Positions 8,901 through 17,924 of a stretch of 64,000 bases of DNA are shown here, one piece after another. Source of the DNA: Hydrogenimonas cancrithermarum (GTDB lineage Bacteria; Campylobacterota; Campylobacteria; Campylobacterales; Hydrogenimonadaceae); the NCBI RefSeq assembly GCF_030296055.1, contig NZ_AP027370.1:2034501-2098500 (forward strand), read 5' to 3'. Under the pieces are notes generated by a model, which searched no databases, was not told the origin of the DNA, and worked only from the letters and a program-made list of their open reading frames with translations. Numbering within the stretch: the stretch's first letter is position 1; each line of letters opens with the position of its first letter. The translations under genes and the position numbers were made by a program.

Positions 8901-11900
8901 GCACGGGCTCTCCACCAGTAGCTACGGCTGTAGGGTTCGCTGTCGAGCGTCGGAAGTGTCGTATTCCATTCTCCTTCCGCCAATGGTCCGGATGACGTCA
9001 CGTCGGAGCTGAAGTCGCTTTTCGGTGCATATTCTATCACGTAACTGTCAGGGAGTGCGTCCGCTGTCACATTGGGCGTGGTGATACGGAAGGATACGAT
9101 ACTGTGATGTGAAAATCGGACACCATCGGCAGGGGTGGTGAGCGTGGGAGTGTCGGGGACGAGTTTTAGATGTACGATGCCACTGGAGACACGATGGATC
9201 GTTCCGTTGGCGTCTTCGAGCGAATAGATGATCCGGATGTAGAAATTTCCGCATTGATAGTCGTTCCAATATGCGGTATCTTCATCCAAGCTGTAGAGCG
9301 TCTGACTGAAGATCGTCTCTTCTTCATCGAAGTCCGGAGCGGTGGCGATCTGCACTTCCGCACCTTCGATGTATTCGATGTTTCCGGCGATTTCAAAAGC
9401 GTATCCCTCGGCGAGCGATGTGTAACGAACGCTCGCATCGTCTCCTTCCACTTCACGAAGTACAGGATCGCCTGCCGTTTTCACCCAGTACGAGATATAG
9501 ACGGGGAGCTCGAGGTGGTAATAGAAGGAGACGGTGTTGCTCCAGCCGCTTTCCGCCACACCATCGGTCGCTTTCGCCCGCAGATAGTATCGGTGTCCCC
9601 AGGATAGGTTGTCGGGCAGATGGAAAGTTGGGGAGGAAATCGTCATCTCGATATAGTTCGTAAATGTCGTATCTTCGGAAATCTGGACGACATAGGTGAC
9701 AGGATCTCCGTCGTCATCGGTTGCTGAGAGAGTGAGTGTGCTGTTTTCGTCCAGATCGAGAATATCCGTGGCAGGTAGGGAGAAGGTAGGTTTAGAGGGT
9801 GCTTCGTTCAATCGTTCGATGGTCAATGTATCGATTCCGTAGGTACCGCCGCTGCCGGCGATACAGGCGATATGAAGTTCACCGGTGATGGCGGGACGAA
9901 GTTGTAAAGTATTGTTTGCCATGGCGATTACGGTCGCGATGGTGTTTCCGTCGTAGAGGAGGGCGTCCGTTCCTTCCACTTTTTCGCCTTCGATATACCA
10001 CGATACATCAGGCGAGACACCATCGGCAGTGGTGACATCGCACGTGAGGGTCGAACTCTCTCCACTTTCGAGGGAACTTTTGTCCGCACTCATCTTCACG
10101 ATGACGTCGGGTTTGAGGTTCACGTTCTGGGTCGCGATACTTTCGGCGCCCGAATCGTTCAGGAAAGGATCGCTCGCCACGGTCCACACTCCGTAGATGA
10201 AGTCGGCCTGGAAAGCTCCTCCGTAACTGAGTTTGACCCCTTCGTCGAAAGAGACTTCGATGGATGCAGTGAAGGGGTAGCTGAGCGTGACTTCGGGATA
10301 GATGCCCGCATGGTCGAGATAGGGGACCGTGGTATCGTTTCCTGCGATGTTCTGAATGATATTGAAAAGGGCTTCGCCGTTGATGGAGAGGGCGGGTTTC
10401 CACTCCATCGTCTCTTCGATCGAAACCGCCTCTTCACCCTCCGCATTCTCTCCGATTTCGAGGCCGAAAGAGAGGCTCATACGCTTGGCCATCTCTCTGT
10501 AGAGGTTTATGAGGTTCGAATTGTCGGTATCGCGCATCTTCTCTATGAGCTGAACGAAAGTGTCTTTGAAGATCAAAGCCGCCTGCTGCATCGGGTTTTG
10601 GTGCAGTAACGCGGCGGCGGGATCACCGCTTTGTGCACTCTCCTCCACCGCTTTTTGCAGCGTTTTGCCCACGCGCTTCATCGGTGAGAGGAAAAAGGTG
10701 TCGATATCGTAGGTGTCGAGAACGACGGCGACGGAGTCTGCGAAGAGCCCCAGATCCCAACTCAATCCCGCTTCGACGCCTATTTTGAGGTTAGCGTTGG
10801 CGCCGCCGGTTCCTGTGCCGCCCGCACCGACTCCTACGCCGATTTCCGGTTCGAACGAGATGCCAAAGGAGATGCTTTGCGCGATTTCGCTGAGGTTGCT
10901 TTCGTCGAGAGCCTCTTTGATCCCCGCGGCATAATTTTTGAGGAAATCGATGAAGAGTTTGTCGTCGGCAAATTGCATGATGCCCGCTTGCACCCCTTCA
11001 TCGAAAGCTTCCGTGACCAGCCCCATGTTCTCTTTGGTGGCGTTGAACTCCTCGAGGACGATGTTTTTGAGAAGCTCCAGCGTGCCTGACTGGAGATTCA
11101 GCGGGTCGATGCCCACGGAGAAGCTAAGCGCCGCTCCGGCCTTGCCGCCCAGTAGAACATGGTAGTTGAACTCCACCCCTATCCCAGCAGACGCCGAAAC
11201 GGAGATATCGGGATGGGTTGTGGCCGAGATGTCCAACAGGTTTCCACGGAAAGGTATCTTCAGATCGGCCGTGATTTCCGGGAAAGCGGGGCAGCTTTGC
11301 TGCAGATGGTTATAGAGTGCCGTGAGAGAGTCCTCTCCCTCCATCGGGGGTACGACTGGGGAGAAGGGGTCGAAGGTCATTCGCAGACGACCATCGCTGC
11401 CGGGGAGAGGAGTCACGAGGAACGTGCTTTTCAGGCTTTCTGAAGAGAGGAGTGTGTCGAAACAGAGGGTCGAGGTACTCTCGGCGTCGCACGGCGAGTC
11501 GGAGGTGCTGTTCTCTTTGGCGTAGAAGCGTATCTTCTTTTCCGATGCCTTGTAATCGAGTGCGGTGGCGTAATCGGGAAAACTTTGCACGAGCAGATTG
11601 AGTTTGTCGTAGAGCCAGACGATCGGAAAATCACTCCCGACTTTCTCGTTGAATGCATCCAGATAGCTTTTGCAGTAGCTGATCGTATCGAATGAGACAT
11701 TTTGGACGGTGGAACCTTTTTTGAGACTCAGGTAGGCCGTTCCATCGGAAATCCAGAGTTTGATCCGGGCGTCTTTGGAGGGGTCGGGCGCGATTTCGGA
11801 GATCATGGTGTCGATATTCCCACGGTAGCTCTTGAAGAGGTCGACGACATCTTCGAGGCTCTTTTTCTTCTCTTGTAGCCGGGAGAAAGCGTAGTCGAAA

Positions 11901-13672
11901 AACGCCTTGACGTTTGTATCCCCTTTGGAGAGGAAATTGCGAAGGTCGTGCATAAGCCGGTCAGGGTCGGTGGCCGTCGCGACGATGTTGCCCGCATTTT
12001 CATAGACCGATTTGAGAGAGTTGTACCGGTTCTTTATCTGAGACGCGATGGCGCTGTAGTCGTCGAGGTTCTCCACTGGATTGAGGCTTTTTACCTTTTT
12101 GACGAGACTTTTGAAAGTTTTGAGCAGGTCGAGAATATCATCACCCACCAATGAAACGAGCGTTTCGATGGCCTGTTCCAGTGCGCTCATTCCTGTATCG
12201 GCCACCTCCTCTCCCGTTTCAATGATTTTGCTGACATACCCGTTAAATGTTCTCCATACCCCTCTTGTCGAAACCATTCCATAAGATCTTCCACTCGCTT
12301 TCTCTTCCTCAAAAACCGGTACTTCCAGCAGCAGTCGTCTCTTTTCGTCCAGATGCAGAATGGGAAGCACCTCCCGAATCTCCCGGGGGAGAGCCTCGGA
12401 GAGGCTCTCAAGTGTTTTGCTTCCGATGGGAACGGAGAGAGTGTAAAGAAGCGGTGTAGGAGTCCCCTCGAGCCGATGAAGAGAGATACTCTGTTTCTCG
12501 TCGCGGTGGGAGATGGCGGTTCTTCCCCTGTCCAGGGCGATATGCAGGAGATAGCCATCCGATGATGGGTTTTCGCTGTAGGAAAGAATGGCGGGTGCGC
12601 CGCCGATGAGAACGATGCCAAGGAAACGGTCGCTTTCAAACAGCTTGTCGAGATAGTTCTCTTTCCATTTCGCGATGGCGTTGGGGCGCATCAGTACGGC
12701 ATGCAGGAGTTTGCCGGAGAAGTTACGCAAAGAAGAGGTCCTCCGTGTTTTCGTTTCGTAGGAGGCTTCGACCGTTTCGATGACGTTTTCGGACTCCTCT
12801 TCGAGCGTTTCGCGTAACGTATCGTCGGGAATCGATTCGATGTCAGTTTTCGCCACTGCCGAAAGAGTGGAACGATTTCGCAATTTCTCTTCGATATCCG
12901 GCAAAACGGTGATCCCATGACGTACGGTTACACTTCTTCCATAAGGGTCTTCCACTTCGGTGACGACGACGTAGTGCCCCTCTTCGGGGTATTCGAACGA
13001 AACTTCCGGATTTTTTTCTTCGGTTTCACCTGAATGTTCCGCTTCGTCGGCGCTCCAGTGGATTTCTTCGGGTGAAAAGAGCGACTTTAAGGTGAAAGTC
13101 GGCGACTCCCCCTTTTTAATGAAGTCGGGCCCTTCGATCGAAGCGAGAGGCACCCCCGTTTGTGTCGTGATTTTGAAGACGACGTCTTTGCCGAGCATCT
13201 TTCCGTCTTTCGATGTGGTCGCCATGGATACGAGAGCTTTGTATTCCGCTCCCTCTTCGAGAAAATCTTTTGGAACGAAAATAAGCTCCATACTGTCGCT
13301 GGAGAGATAGAGCCGGCCTTCCACCTCTTTGCCATCGCGGTAGAGCCGCAGCCAATCGCTGGTGAGAGGCGTGTAATCGTTTGGTCCGGTTACCGTTTTC
13401 TCCCCGTAAAGAGCGAGCGATCCGTTTTCATCCTGTTTCAACGGTCTGGTGAAACCGATTCGAATCACCTGAGAAGGAGCGATACTCCGATATCTCGATT
13501 CCAGATCGGCTTTCGTTGCGGCGAGGTCAAATTTTTCCCTGTTTACTACGCTGCTACCGCCTTTCACCTCATGGCGGTCGAATTCGCATCCGCCCATCCA
13601 GCCTATCATCAGAATGGATAGGAAGAGCATGAGAATTGTCGATCCATAGTTTTCTATCACTCTCTTCATCAC
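5993..13672 (-). CDS. Giant surface lipoprotein-like protein with PKD, Fn3-like and two LamG domains
   Basis: 2559 residues, the largest gene here. It starts with a hydrophobic signal ending in a possible lipobox with Cys at 29, so it is probably lipidated and carried to the outer membrane or surface. A PKD/Ig-like domain sits at about 180-260. Residues about 280-1170 match no family I recognise; they are rich in Ser/Asp/Lys and include Gly-rich beta-looking segments near 830-980. From about 1180 to 2050 there is a chain of Ig and fibronectin-type modules, several opening with Pro-x-x-Pro strands. LamG/concanavalin-like domains begin near 2060 and 2361 with a WNF-D/E-C signature and end in LYxGYIDEVKLYTYAL- or IRLYDRAL-type motifs; a PKD domain lies between them at about 2281-2350. 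This architecture is typical of adhesins or polysaccharide-binding proteins. No protease or hydrolase site was seen. It is monocistronic, with a terminator behind it and AT-rich DNA upstream. Confidence 0.85.
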   Translation of the reverse strand: MMKRVIENYGSTILMLFLSILMIGWMGGCEFDRHEVKGGSSVVNREKFDLAATKADLESRYRSIAPSQVIRIGFTRPLKQDENGSLALYGEKTVTGPNDYTPLTSDWLRLYRDGKEVEGRLYLSSDSMELIFVPKDFLEEGAEYKALVSMATTSKDGKMLGKDVVFKITTQTGVPLASIEGPDFIKKGESPTFTLKSLFSPEEIHWSADEAEHSGETEEKNPEVSFEYPEEGHYVVVTEVEDPYGRSVTVRHGITVLPDIEEKLRNRSTLSAVAKTDIESIPDDTLRETLEEESENVIETVEASYETKTRRTSSLRNFSGKLLHAVLMRPNAIAKWKENYLDKLFESDRFLGIVLIGGAPAILSYSENPSSDGYLLHIALDRGRTAISHRDEKQSISLHRLEGTPTPLLYTLSVPIGSKTLESLSEALPREIREVLPILHLDEKRRLLLEVPVFEEEKASGRSYGMVSTRGVWRTFNGYVSKIIETGEEVADTGMSALEQAIETLVSLVGDDILDLLKTFKSLVKKVKSLNPVENLDDYSAIASQIKNRYNSLKSVYENAGNIVATATDPDRLMHDLRNFLSKGDTNVKAFFDYAFSRLQEKKKSLEDVVDLFKSYRGNIDTMISEIAPDPSKDARIKLWISDGTAYLSLKKGSTVQNVSFDTISYCKSYLDAFNEKVGSDFPIVWLYDKLNLLVQSFPDYATALDYKASEKKIRFYAKENSTSDSPCDAESTSTLCFDTLLSSESLKSTFLVTPLPGSDGRLRMTFDPFSPVVPPMEGEDSLTALYNHLQQSCPAFPEITADLKIPFRGNLLDISATTHPDISVSASAGIGVEFNYHVLLGGKAGAALSFSVGIDPLNLQSGTLELLKNIVLEEFNATKENMGLVTEAFDEGVQAGIMQFADDKLFIDFLKNYAAGIKEALDESNLSEIAQSISFGISFEPEIGVGVGAGGTGTGGANANLKIGVEAGLSWDLGLFADSVAVVLDTYDIDTFFLSPMKRVGKTLQKAVEESAQSGDPAAALLHQNPMQQAALIFKDTFVQLIEKMRDTDNSNLINLYREMAKRMSLSFGLEIGENAEGEEAVSIEETMEWKPALSINGEALFNIIQNIAGNDTTVPYLDHAGIYPEVTLSYPFTASIEVSFDEGVKLSYGGAFQADFIYGVWTVASDPFLNDSGAESIATQNVNLKPDVIVKMSADKSSLESGESSTLTCDVTTADGVSPDVSWYIEGEKVEGTDALLYDGNTIATVIAMANNTLQLRPAITGELHIACIAGSGGTYGIDTLTIERLNEAPSKPTFSLPATDILDLDENSTLTLSATDDDGDPVTYVVQISEDTTFTNYIEMTISSPTFHLPDNLSWGHRYYLRAKATDGVAESGWSNTVSFYYHLELPVYISYWVKTAGDPVLREVEGDDASVRYTSLAEGYAFEIAGNIEYIEGAEVQIATAPDFDEEETIFSQTLYSLDEDTAYWNDYQCGNFYIRIIYSLEDANGTIHRVSSGIVHLKLVPDTPTLTTPADGVRFSHHSIVSFRITTPNVTADALPDSYVIEYAPKSDFSSDVTSSGPLAEGEWNTTLPTLDSEPYSRSYWWRARAKCNGVWSDWSAPRSFVVENRPPVPDDHEYYLNGKNMKTLGENIHICIDERIKIRFHFEDPDSDAISGATFLLSKYPSLSIERNVTVENPSPSLWMEAEYDASQAGYGTSYVEPLGKDIYGAGLERDWYAEHQEEAGVFTVVNCVPRMPRDEDIAGPSPTQTIIEGQELVFTAANLVDPDGDPIAFARLAISHNGTTTVLDANVSEDGRAIWYFTPVESGTYNFSVQAVSRYGETLQFGDENDDHIFKVIPPPSGIPIAPEDGAILFDDAISSPLELLVMPQEDVNTSAIRAIQYEWARDENFTVDRSISAWNAKDEAMDAKGIFHYSPEVGEGDWYWHARFSYTVAPGPWSETRCFSFWKADRFASYTPEPSLASSYEKAEDGSVNIPVSFENLWKGCRGERGMVEYKICFDGECTSVVQKGELDANDTIRFTPPAGHDTFYISFQQRFDSDHESMKSEPVRFDIVRHAKLTGYWNFSECDAKDRSGENRDGEIDGNPLCIEEAPKDKALYLHGDEDYIELPAIGGFTSNGPFTVSLWIEPSELEGEHAILWFTTRIFKKGEDASAIPFGLKIVDGKPRWYVTSEEGELTLYAEGVALPKNIWTHLAITYENGTITLYQNGEVAAKMSAPEKLREMEGPIYLGFDGTNDSSLYKGYIDEVKLYTYALRPEEVETAMHDIDEAFEEPFEPLESVSATPEKGEAPLTVRFHAEPSDVGIYLWDFEGDGQFDSAQGHDATHTYENPGSYEAVVMRESNGGGWKRIHIEVAPPASLVGWWNFDDCKGRDASGKHPASIHGKVTCEEGYRGQALLFDGESGYLEVPYDTELDPKALTLSFHFLPGEPGESVRQLVTRGEWGPYGVKIVEGEIVAFVYLEEDEEPIELRYELPETKEWIHVAITYDGEYFTLYVDGKAVGRSEIRSEFIRSKTPLYIGAAPLPESEEMGGYFNGTLDEIRLYDRALKVSEIGKI

Positions 13673-13991
13673 CGCTCCTTTTTGGTTATATTCGCTTCAA
13701 ATTTAACATATTGTCACGCAAAATTAATAAAAAAATAATTAAATCAACAATATCAATTATTTTATATCCATTTAATAATTTATTTGAAAGATAGAGTTAA
13801 TCAACGTATGCATGATGGTTTGATTGCGCTACGCTGCTGAAGAGTTTACGATGAATATGTTTCCTATGTGAATCAGCGGTACAAAGATTTTGACAAGTCG
13901 ATTCAGGTTTATGTTTAGTTAAGTCGGGGTAGGGAGGGGGATTTCGTTTTTTTGATTTTGTGGCTTGAAATGCCCATTAATAGGGGGTCTG
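13673..13991. other. Gene-free AT-rich stretch between the giant gene and tRNA-Ser
   Basis: About 320 bases without a supported gene. The half next to 13672 is very AT-rich and should hold the promoter of the giant gene, whose start has an AAAGGAGC ribosome site. Nearer the tRNA, a short open stretch on the plus strand at about 13846-13917 would encode some 24 residues of plausible composition but lacks a start and is closed by stops; it may be a gene remnant. No terminator was found for the tRNA. Confidence 0.4.
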
Positions 13992-14082
13992 TGGCGGACA
14001 GGGAGGGATTCGAACCCTCGGTACCCGCAAAGGTACGCACCCTTAGCAGGGGTGTGGTTTCAGCCAGCTCACCCACCTGTCC
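13992..14082 (-). tRNA. tRNA-Ser(GCU)
   Basis: The minus strand folds into a class II tRNA of 91 bases: acceptor stem GGACAGG pairing with CCTGTCC, an anticodon loop CTGCTAA with anticodon GCT (reads AGC/AGU serine codons), a long variable arm (GTACC..GGTAC), a T-loop GGTTCGAATCC and an encoded CCA end. The long variable arm fits serine. Confidence 0.96.
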
Positions 14083-14099
14083 TTGAAGAAGTGGATGAA

Positions 14100-14105
14100 A
14101 TTATA
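14100..14105 (-). promoter_or_regulatory. -10 box for tRNA-Ser
   Basis: A perfect TATAAT on the minus strand ends 18 bases before the mature tRNA 5' end, a normal distance. No clear -35 hexamer was found. Confidence 0.6.
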
Positions 14106-14128
14106 GCGGCTGATTCTTAATATACGGC

Positions 14129-14272
14129 TTAAACGGCTTTGTATTCACCCGATTTCAGGATGTTTTCTAGAAGTTTCTGAAGCTGCTCTACCATGGCCGA
14201 GTTCTGGGTTTTTGCCTCTTCGATTCGTTCTTTGAGCTTGACGACGAGTTCGACTTTGTCCAAAATTTTCAT
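14129..14272 (-). CDS. Small coiled-coil protein, 47 residues, unknown function
   Basis: The start at 14272 is chosen because AAGGAG lies 5 bases upstream; a longer in-frame reading to 14368 has no ribosome site and an unlikely N-terminus. The product starts MKILDKVELVVKL and is almost wholly amphipathic helix with heptad-like Leu/Val spacing and many Lys/Glu, so it should form a short coiled coil. There is no signal or membrane segment. I do not recognise a family. It lies just upstream of tRNA-Ser and divergent from the small membrane-protein gene at 14422. Confidence 0.6.
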   Translation of the reverse strand: MKILDKVELVVKLKERIEEAKTQNSAMVEQLQKLLENILKSGEYKAV

Positions 14273-14421
14273 CACTGCTCCTTGCAATTCGTATTCTGGC
14301 TGCTTGAATGGTTTGCAACCTGTAATAAAAATCAAGCAAGTTTCGTTCCTTCTTTCGCTTTTTTCCAACTCTTCATGATATTTGGATACAATGGCACAAA
14401 TAAAATTTCTTAGGAGTTTGG

Positions 14422-14526
14422 ATGTTTCAAAAGTATGCCCCGTTGGTTTTTGTCATACTCTTTGCACTCTTTGTAGGTTGGATGATCTGGGGAATGGAAA
14501 CGGCAGTTCCACAGGGGAACTGGTAA
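14422..14526 (+). CDS. Small single-span membrane protein, 34 residues
   Basis: An ATG with TAGGAG 5 bases upstream opens a 34-residue frame: a short basic start (MFQK), one hydrophobic helix of about 20 residues rich in Val, Phe, Leu and Trp, and a short polar tail ending in NW. This is a typical small inner-membrane protein. A TACAAT box about 30 bases before the start may be its promoter. The stop is followed at once by the pyrF terminator, which in this direction may end this gene too. No family is recognised; the ribosome site and composition support it being real. Confidence 0.55.
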   Translation: MFQKYAPLVFVILFALFVGWMIWGMETAVPQGNW

Positions 14527-14548
14527 AAAAAGCCGCCCTTTACAGGGC
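14525..14548 (-). terminator. Intrinsic terminator of pyrF
   Basis: GCCCT and AGGGC pair around a 4-base loop at 14535-14548 on the minus strand, followed by GGC and a run of seven T. The stem includes the pyrF stop codon. Its complement could also end the small convergent gene. Confidence 0.75.
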
Positions 14549-15226
14549 TTGAAGAATTTTTTCGACTATTTCCGCCGGTTTGTCGGCTTTGTAAACGGGA
14601 CGGCCGACAACGATGATGTCGACTTTCTCTCTCTTTGCCGTCTCGATATCGGCGACCCGTTTCTGATCGTCGCTCGCTTCTCCAAAAGGACGGATGCCAG
14701 GCGTAAGTGTTAAAAATGCGTTGTCTGTTTCATGTTTGATCATACTGCTTTCATAAACACTGCATACCACACCGTCCAGTCCCGCCTGATAGCTTTGGAG
14801 TGCGAACTGTTTCGCTTTCTCCTCGATATCGGCTCCGTAGATCTCTTTGAAACTGTGGTAATCGAAAGAGGTGAGGGCCGTCACCGCCAGTACCAGGGGC
14901 CTCTTCTCAAATTTGTCAAGCCGCTGCATAACCGTTTGCATCGCTTTTTTCCCGGCACTTGCGTGAATGTTGAACATATCGACATCCATCTTGGCGATCT
15001 CTTCTGCGGCATCGGCCATTGTATTGGGAATGTCGTAAAGTTTGAGATCGAGAAAGATTTTGAATTCGGGGTTGATCGCTTTTACTGCGTCCAAAAAGGG
15101 ACGGCCGTCGCGAATGAATGTTCTGAAACCGACTTTCAGCCACAGGCCACTGTATGACCCAAGCTCTTTTGCGAGTGAAAGATTCTCCTCTTCAGTCGGC
15201 AAGTCGAGTGCTACGCAAAGCTGCAT
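14540..15226 (-). CDS. pyrF: Orotidine 5'-phosphate decarboxylase
   Basis: 228 residues, the normal length. It converts orotidine monophosphate to UMP, the last step of pyrimidine synthesis, in the cytoplasm. The catalytic segment FLDLKLYDIPNT at about 58-69 has the Asp-x-Lys-x-x-Asp core, the N-terminus LCVALDLP holds the first substrate Asp, and the end has the phosphate-gripping IIVVGRPVYKA segment. The start has AAGGAAC upstream. It is last in a leftward run after acs and a lipoprotein gene, 30 bases behind the latter, and ends at a strong terminator. Confidence 0.97.
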   Translation of the reverse strand: MQLCVALDLPTEEENLSLAKELGSYSGLWLKVGFRTFIRDGRPFLDAVKAINPEFKIFLDLKLYDIPNTMADAAEEIAKMDVDMFNIHASAGKKAMQTVMQRLDKFEKRPLVLAVTALTSFDYHSFKEIYGADIEEKAKQFALQSYQAGLDGVVCSVYESSMIKHETDNAFLTLTPGIRPFGEASDDQKRVADIETAKREKVDIIVVGRPVYKADKPAEIVEKILQAL

Positions 15227-15256
15227 GGTGCGTTCCTTTTTTGCAAAATTATACCA

Positions 15257-15940
15257 TCAATCAAGGGAACGGAGGATGTAATGGAGCGTGTGCACAGCGT
15301 TGCCGACCGGAATTTTCAGCGTGAATTCTCGACACCCATTTCCCGGCTTTTTGGGGAATTCGACGACGAGATAACCCACTGTCGTCTTATGCGCTCCGAG
15401 AAGGTTTTTGTTCGGCATTTTGTAATAGGTCAGATCGTTTCTGATTTTTTGGTAGATAACGGTGAGCTCCCGTTCGGTATCGAGAATCGTTCCGTTACTC
15501 TCTTTGTAGTGTTTCGAAAGAAATCTGTGTAAAATTTCATCGTTCTCTTTGAAATTGATCATCGGCTTTGCACAGTCTGGACGTTTGAAATAATCGGGCA
15601 TCATTTCGAGCGGCATCAGCTTGATCTGTTGTCCCGGATTCTCGAGGCGAATTTGATTCCATTTTATTGTAATGGGCTTTTGCGTAAGGTTTTCGACGGC
15701 GATGGCTAGAACACCCTCTCTTCGGCATGCTATGGGATTGTTGATGACGATTGAGGAGACGATGGAGTTCTCTTTTTTCGAAGAATAGATATAGATGCCA
15801 TCATGGTAGCGGAGCGTTTGTCCATTGGTTGGTGACGGGATAATGAAGGAGAAAACGACTTGCTTTTTCTCCTCTTTTTTCTCGTTGCATCCTGTAAAAA
15901 ACAGTATTGCAATAAAAAGACCCGTCACCAATTTTTTCAC
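15257..15940 (-). CDS. Predicted lipoprotein, unknown function
   Basis: 227 residues. It begins with GTG; the ribosome site AGGAT lies within the last codons of acs, only 4 bases separate the genes, and an out-of-frame ATG right beside it stops immediately. The N-terminus is a lipoprotein signal (lysines, hydrophobic run, then FFTGC with Cys at about 18), followed by a Lys/Glu-rich linker. The rest is mostly beta-strand-like with a few Cys and no catalytic motif I recognise. It probably sits in the periplasmic leaflet of a membrane. Confidence 0.75.
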   Translation of the reverse strand: MKKLVTGLFIAILFFTGCNEKKEEKKQVVFSFIIPSPTNGQTLRYHDGIYIYSSKKENSIVSSIVINNPIACRREGVLAIAVENLTQKPITIKWNQIRLENPGQQIKLMPLEMMPDYFKRPDCAKPMINFKENDEILHRFLSKHYKESNGTILDTERELTVIYQKIRNDLTYYKMPNKNLLGAHKTTVGYLVVEFPKKPGNGCREFTLKIPVGNAVHTLHYILRSLD

Positions 15941-15944
15941 ATAA

Positions 15945-17906
15945 TTATCCTATAACACAGGTTTGAATCCTCGCGACGATACTCGGATCTTCGAGTGTCG
16001 AGATATCCTGCTTGATCTCCTCGCCTTTGGCGATGGCACGAAGAATTCGGCGCATCACCTTGCCCGAACGCGTTTTGGGAAGGCCTGGAACGACTTTAAT
16101 TGTATCACATTTTGCGATGTTTCCGATCTCTTTCGCGATGACCTGGTTGATCTCTTTGGCGAGTTCCGCCTCTTCACCGAAGCTGTCTTCGACATCTTTG
16201 AGGACGACATAGGCGAAGATACTTTCACCTTTGATCTCATCCGGTTTTCCGACGACAGCGACTTCCGCGACGTGTGGATGCTTTTTGATCGCCGCTTCGA
16301 TTTCAGCCGTTCCCATACGGTGGCCGGAGACGTTGATGACGTCGTCGACCCGGCCTGTAATTGTGATGTAACCATCTTCGTCGACAATGGCGCCGTCGCC
16401 CGAGAAGTAGACGGGTTTGCCATCTTTTTTGGCATCGCCGAAGTAGGACTTCACGAAACGATCGGGATCGTTCCAGATCGTGCGGATCATACTCGGCCAT
16501 GGTTTGGTGATGCAGAGCAGTCCCTGCTCGCCCGTTTCCAGCGGATTGCCGTCGCGATCGATCACTTCGGCCATGATGCCCGGCAATGGGAAAGTGGCGC
16601 AACCCGGTTTGATCGGTGTCGCACCCGGCAGCGGACTGATCATATGGCCACCCGTTTCGGTTTGCCACCATGTATCGACAATGGAACAGCGGCCGCCGCC
16701 GATTTTCTCGTAGTACCATTTCCATGCCGGCGGGTCGATCGGCTCGCCAACGGTTCCGAGGACTTTAAGGGAACTCAAATCGTACTTTTCAGGCTCGTGT
16801 TCGCCCATTTTATGGAGTACGCGGATCGCCGTGGGTGCAGTGTAGAACTGGTTGATCTTGTACTCTTCGACCATTTTCCATGCGCGTCCCGCATCCGGAT
16901 AGGTCGGAACCCCTTCGAACATCACGGTCGTTGCACCCATTGCAAGCGGTCCATAAACGATGTAGGTGTGTCCGGTGATCCACCCGATGTCGGCTGTACA
17001 CCAGTAGGTGTCGTTCTCCTTGACGTCGAAGACCCACTCCATCGTCATCTGTGCCCAGAGGATGTACCCCGCCTGCGCATGCTGAACGCCCTTCGGCTTG
17101 CCGGTGGAGCCGGAAGTGTAGAGCAAGAAGAGCGGATCCTCGCTCTCCATGGCCTCTGGCTCGCAATTGTCGCTATCCAAATCGATCAGTTCATTATAGC
17201 TGTAGTCGCGTCCTTCTATCCATACGACATCTTCGTGGTTGCGCTGGACGACGAGTACTTTTTCGACGCAATCGCACCCCTCTTCGAGTGCCGTGTCGAC
17301 GACCGGTTTGAGCATGTAGGGTTTGTCTTTTCGGAAGGCCCCATCGGCGGTGATGACCACTTTCGCCTCTGCATCGATGATGCGGTCGCGAAGCGCCTCG
17401 GCACTGAAGCCGCCGAAGACGACCGAGTGGATAGCACCCAGACGTGCACATGCCAGCATCGCGTACGCCGCTTCGGGAATCATCGGCATATAGAGCACGA
17501 CGCGGTCACCTTTTTTGACGCCGAACTTGTTTTTGAGAAGGTTCGCGAAGCGGTTGACGTTGCGGTAGAGCTCGAGGTAGGTGATGATCTGCTTGTCGCC
17601 GCGGTCTCCTTCGAAAATGATGGCCGCTTTGTTCTTACGGACCTCGAGGTGTCGGTCGATACACTGGTAGCTGACATTCAGCTTGCCGCCCACGAACCAC
17701 TTGTAAAAGGGTGCGTTGGATTCGTCCAGTACCTGCGTGTAGGGTTCGAACCAGTCAATCTTCTCTTTCGCCCAGTGATCCCAGTACCCCTCGTAATCCT
17801 CTTTTGCCCAGTTCATCAGGTCATGGTATTCGCACATATTCTTGATGCGGGCTTGTTTGGCGAATTCACGGTTTGGGTAGAAGACTGGTTTTTTCTCTTC
17901 ACTCAT
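15945..17906 (-). CDS. acs: Acetyl-CoA synthetase (AMP-forming)
   Basis: 653 residues, the standard length. It activates acetate to acetyl-CoA through acetyl-AMP in the cytoplasm, the high-affinity route for acetate use. The AMP-binding loop [17 protein letters not shown] is at about 260-276, followed by the WWQTETGG active-site motif near 410, and the C-terminal lysine segment [10 protein letters not shown] near 610 carries the lysine that is acetylated to switch the enzyme off in other bacteria. A good ribosome site (AAGGAG) precedes the start. It is 18 bases behind the exonuclease gene and ends the DUF294-exonuclease-acs run, which lies next to the ActP symporter and porin. Confidence 0.98.
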   Translation of the reverse strand: MSEEKKPVFYPNREFAKQARIKNMCEYHDLMNWAKEDYEGYWDHWAKEKIDWFEPYTQVLDESNAPFYKWFVGGKLNVSYQCIDRHLEVRKNKAAIIFEGDRGDKQIITYLELYRNVNRFANLLKNKFGVKKGDRVVLYMPMIPEAAYAMLACARLGAIHSVVFGGFSAEALRDRIIDAEAKVVITADGAFRKDKPYMLKPVVDTALEEGCDCVEKVLVVQRNHEDVVWIEGRDYSYNELIDLDSDNCEPEAMESEDPLFLLYTSGSTGKPKGVQHAQAGYILWAQMTMEWVFDVKENDTYWCTADIGWITGHTYIVYGPLAMGATTVMFEGVPTYPDAGRAWKMVEEYKINQFYTAPTAIRVLHKMGEHEPEKYDLSSLKVLGTVGEPIDPPAWKWYYEKIGGGRCSIVDTWWQTETGGHMISPLPGATPIKPGCATFPLPGIMAEVIDRDGNPLETGEQGLLCITKPWPSMIRTIWNDPDRFVKSYFGDAKKDGKPVYFSGDGAIVDEDGYITITGRVDDVINVSGHRMGTAEIEAAIKKHPHVAEVAVVGKPDEIKGESIFAYVVLKDVEDSFGEEAELAKEINQVIAKEIGNIAKCDTIKVVPGLPKTRSGKVMRRILRAIAKGEEIKQDISTLEDPSIVARIQTCVIG

Positions 17907-17924
17907 TCTTTTCTCCTTCTAGAT

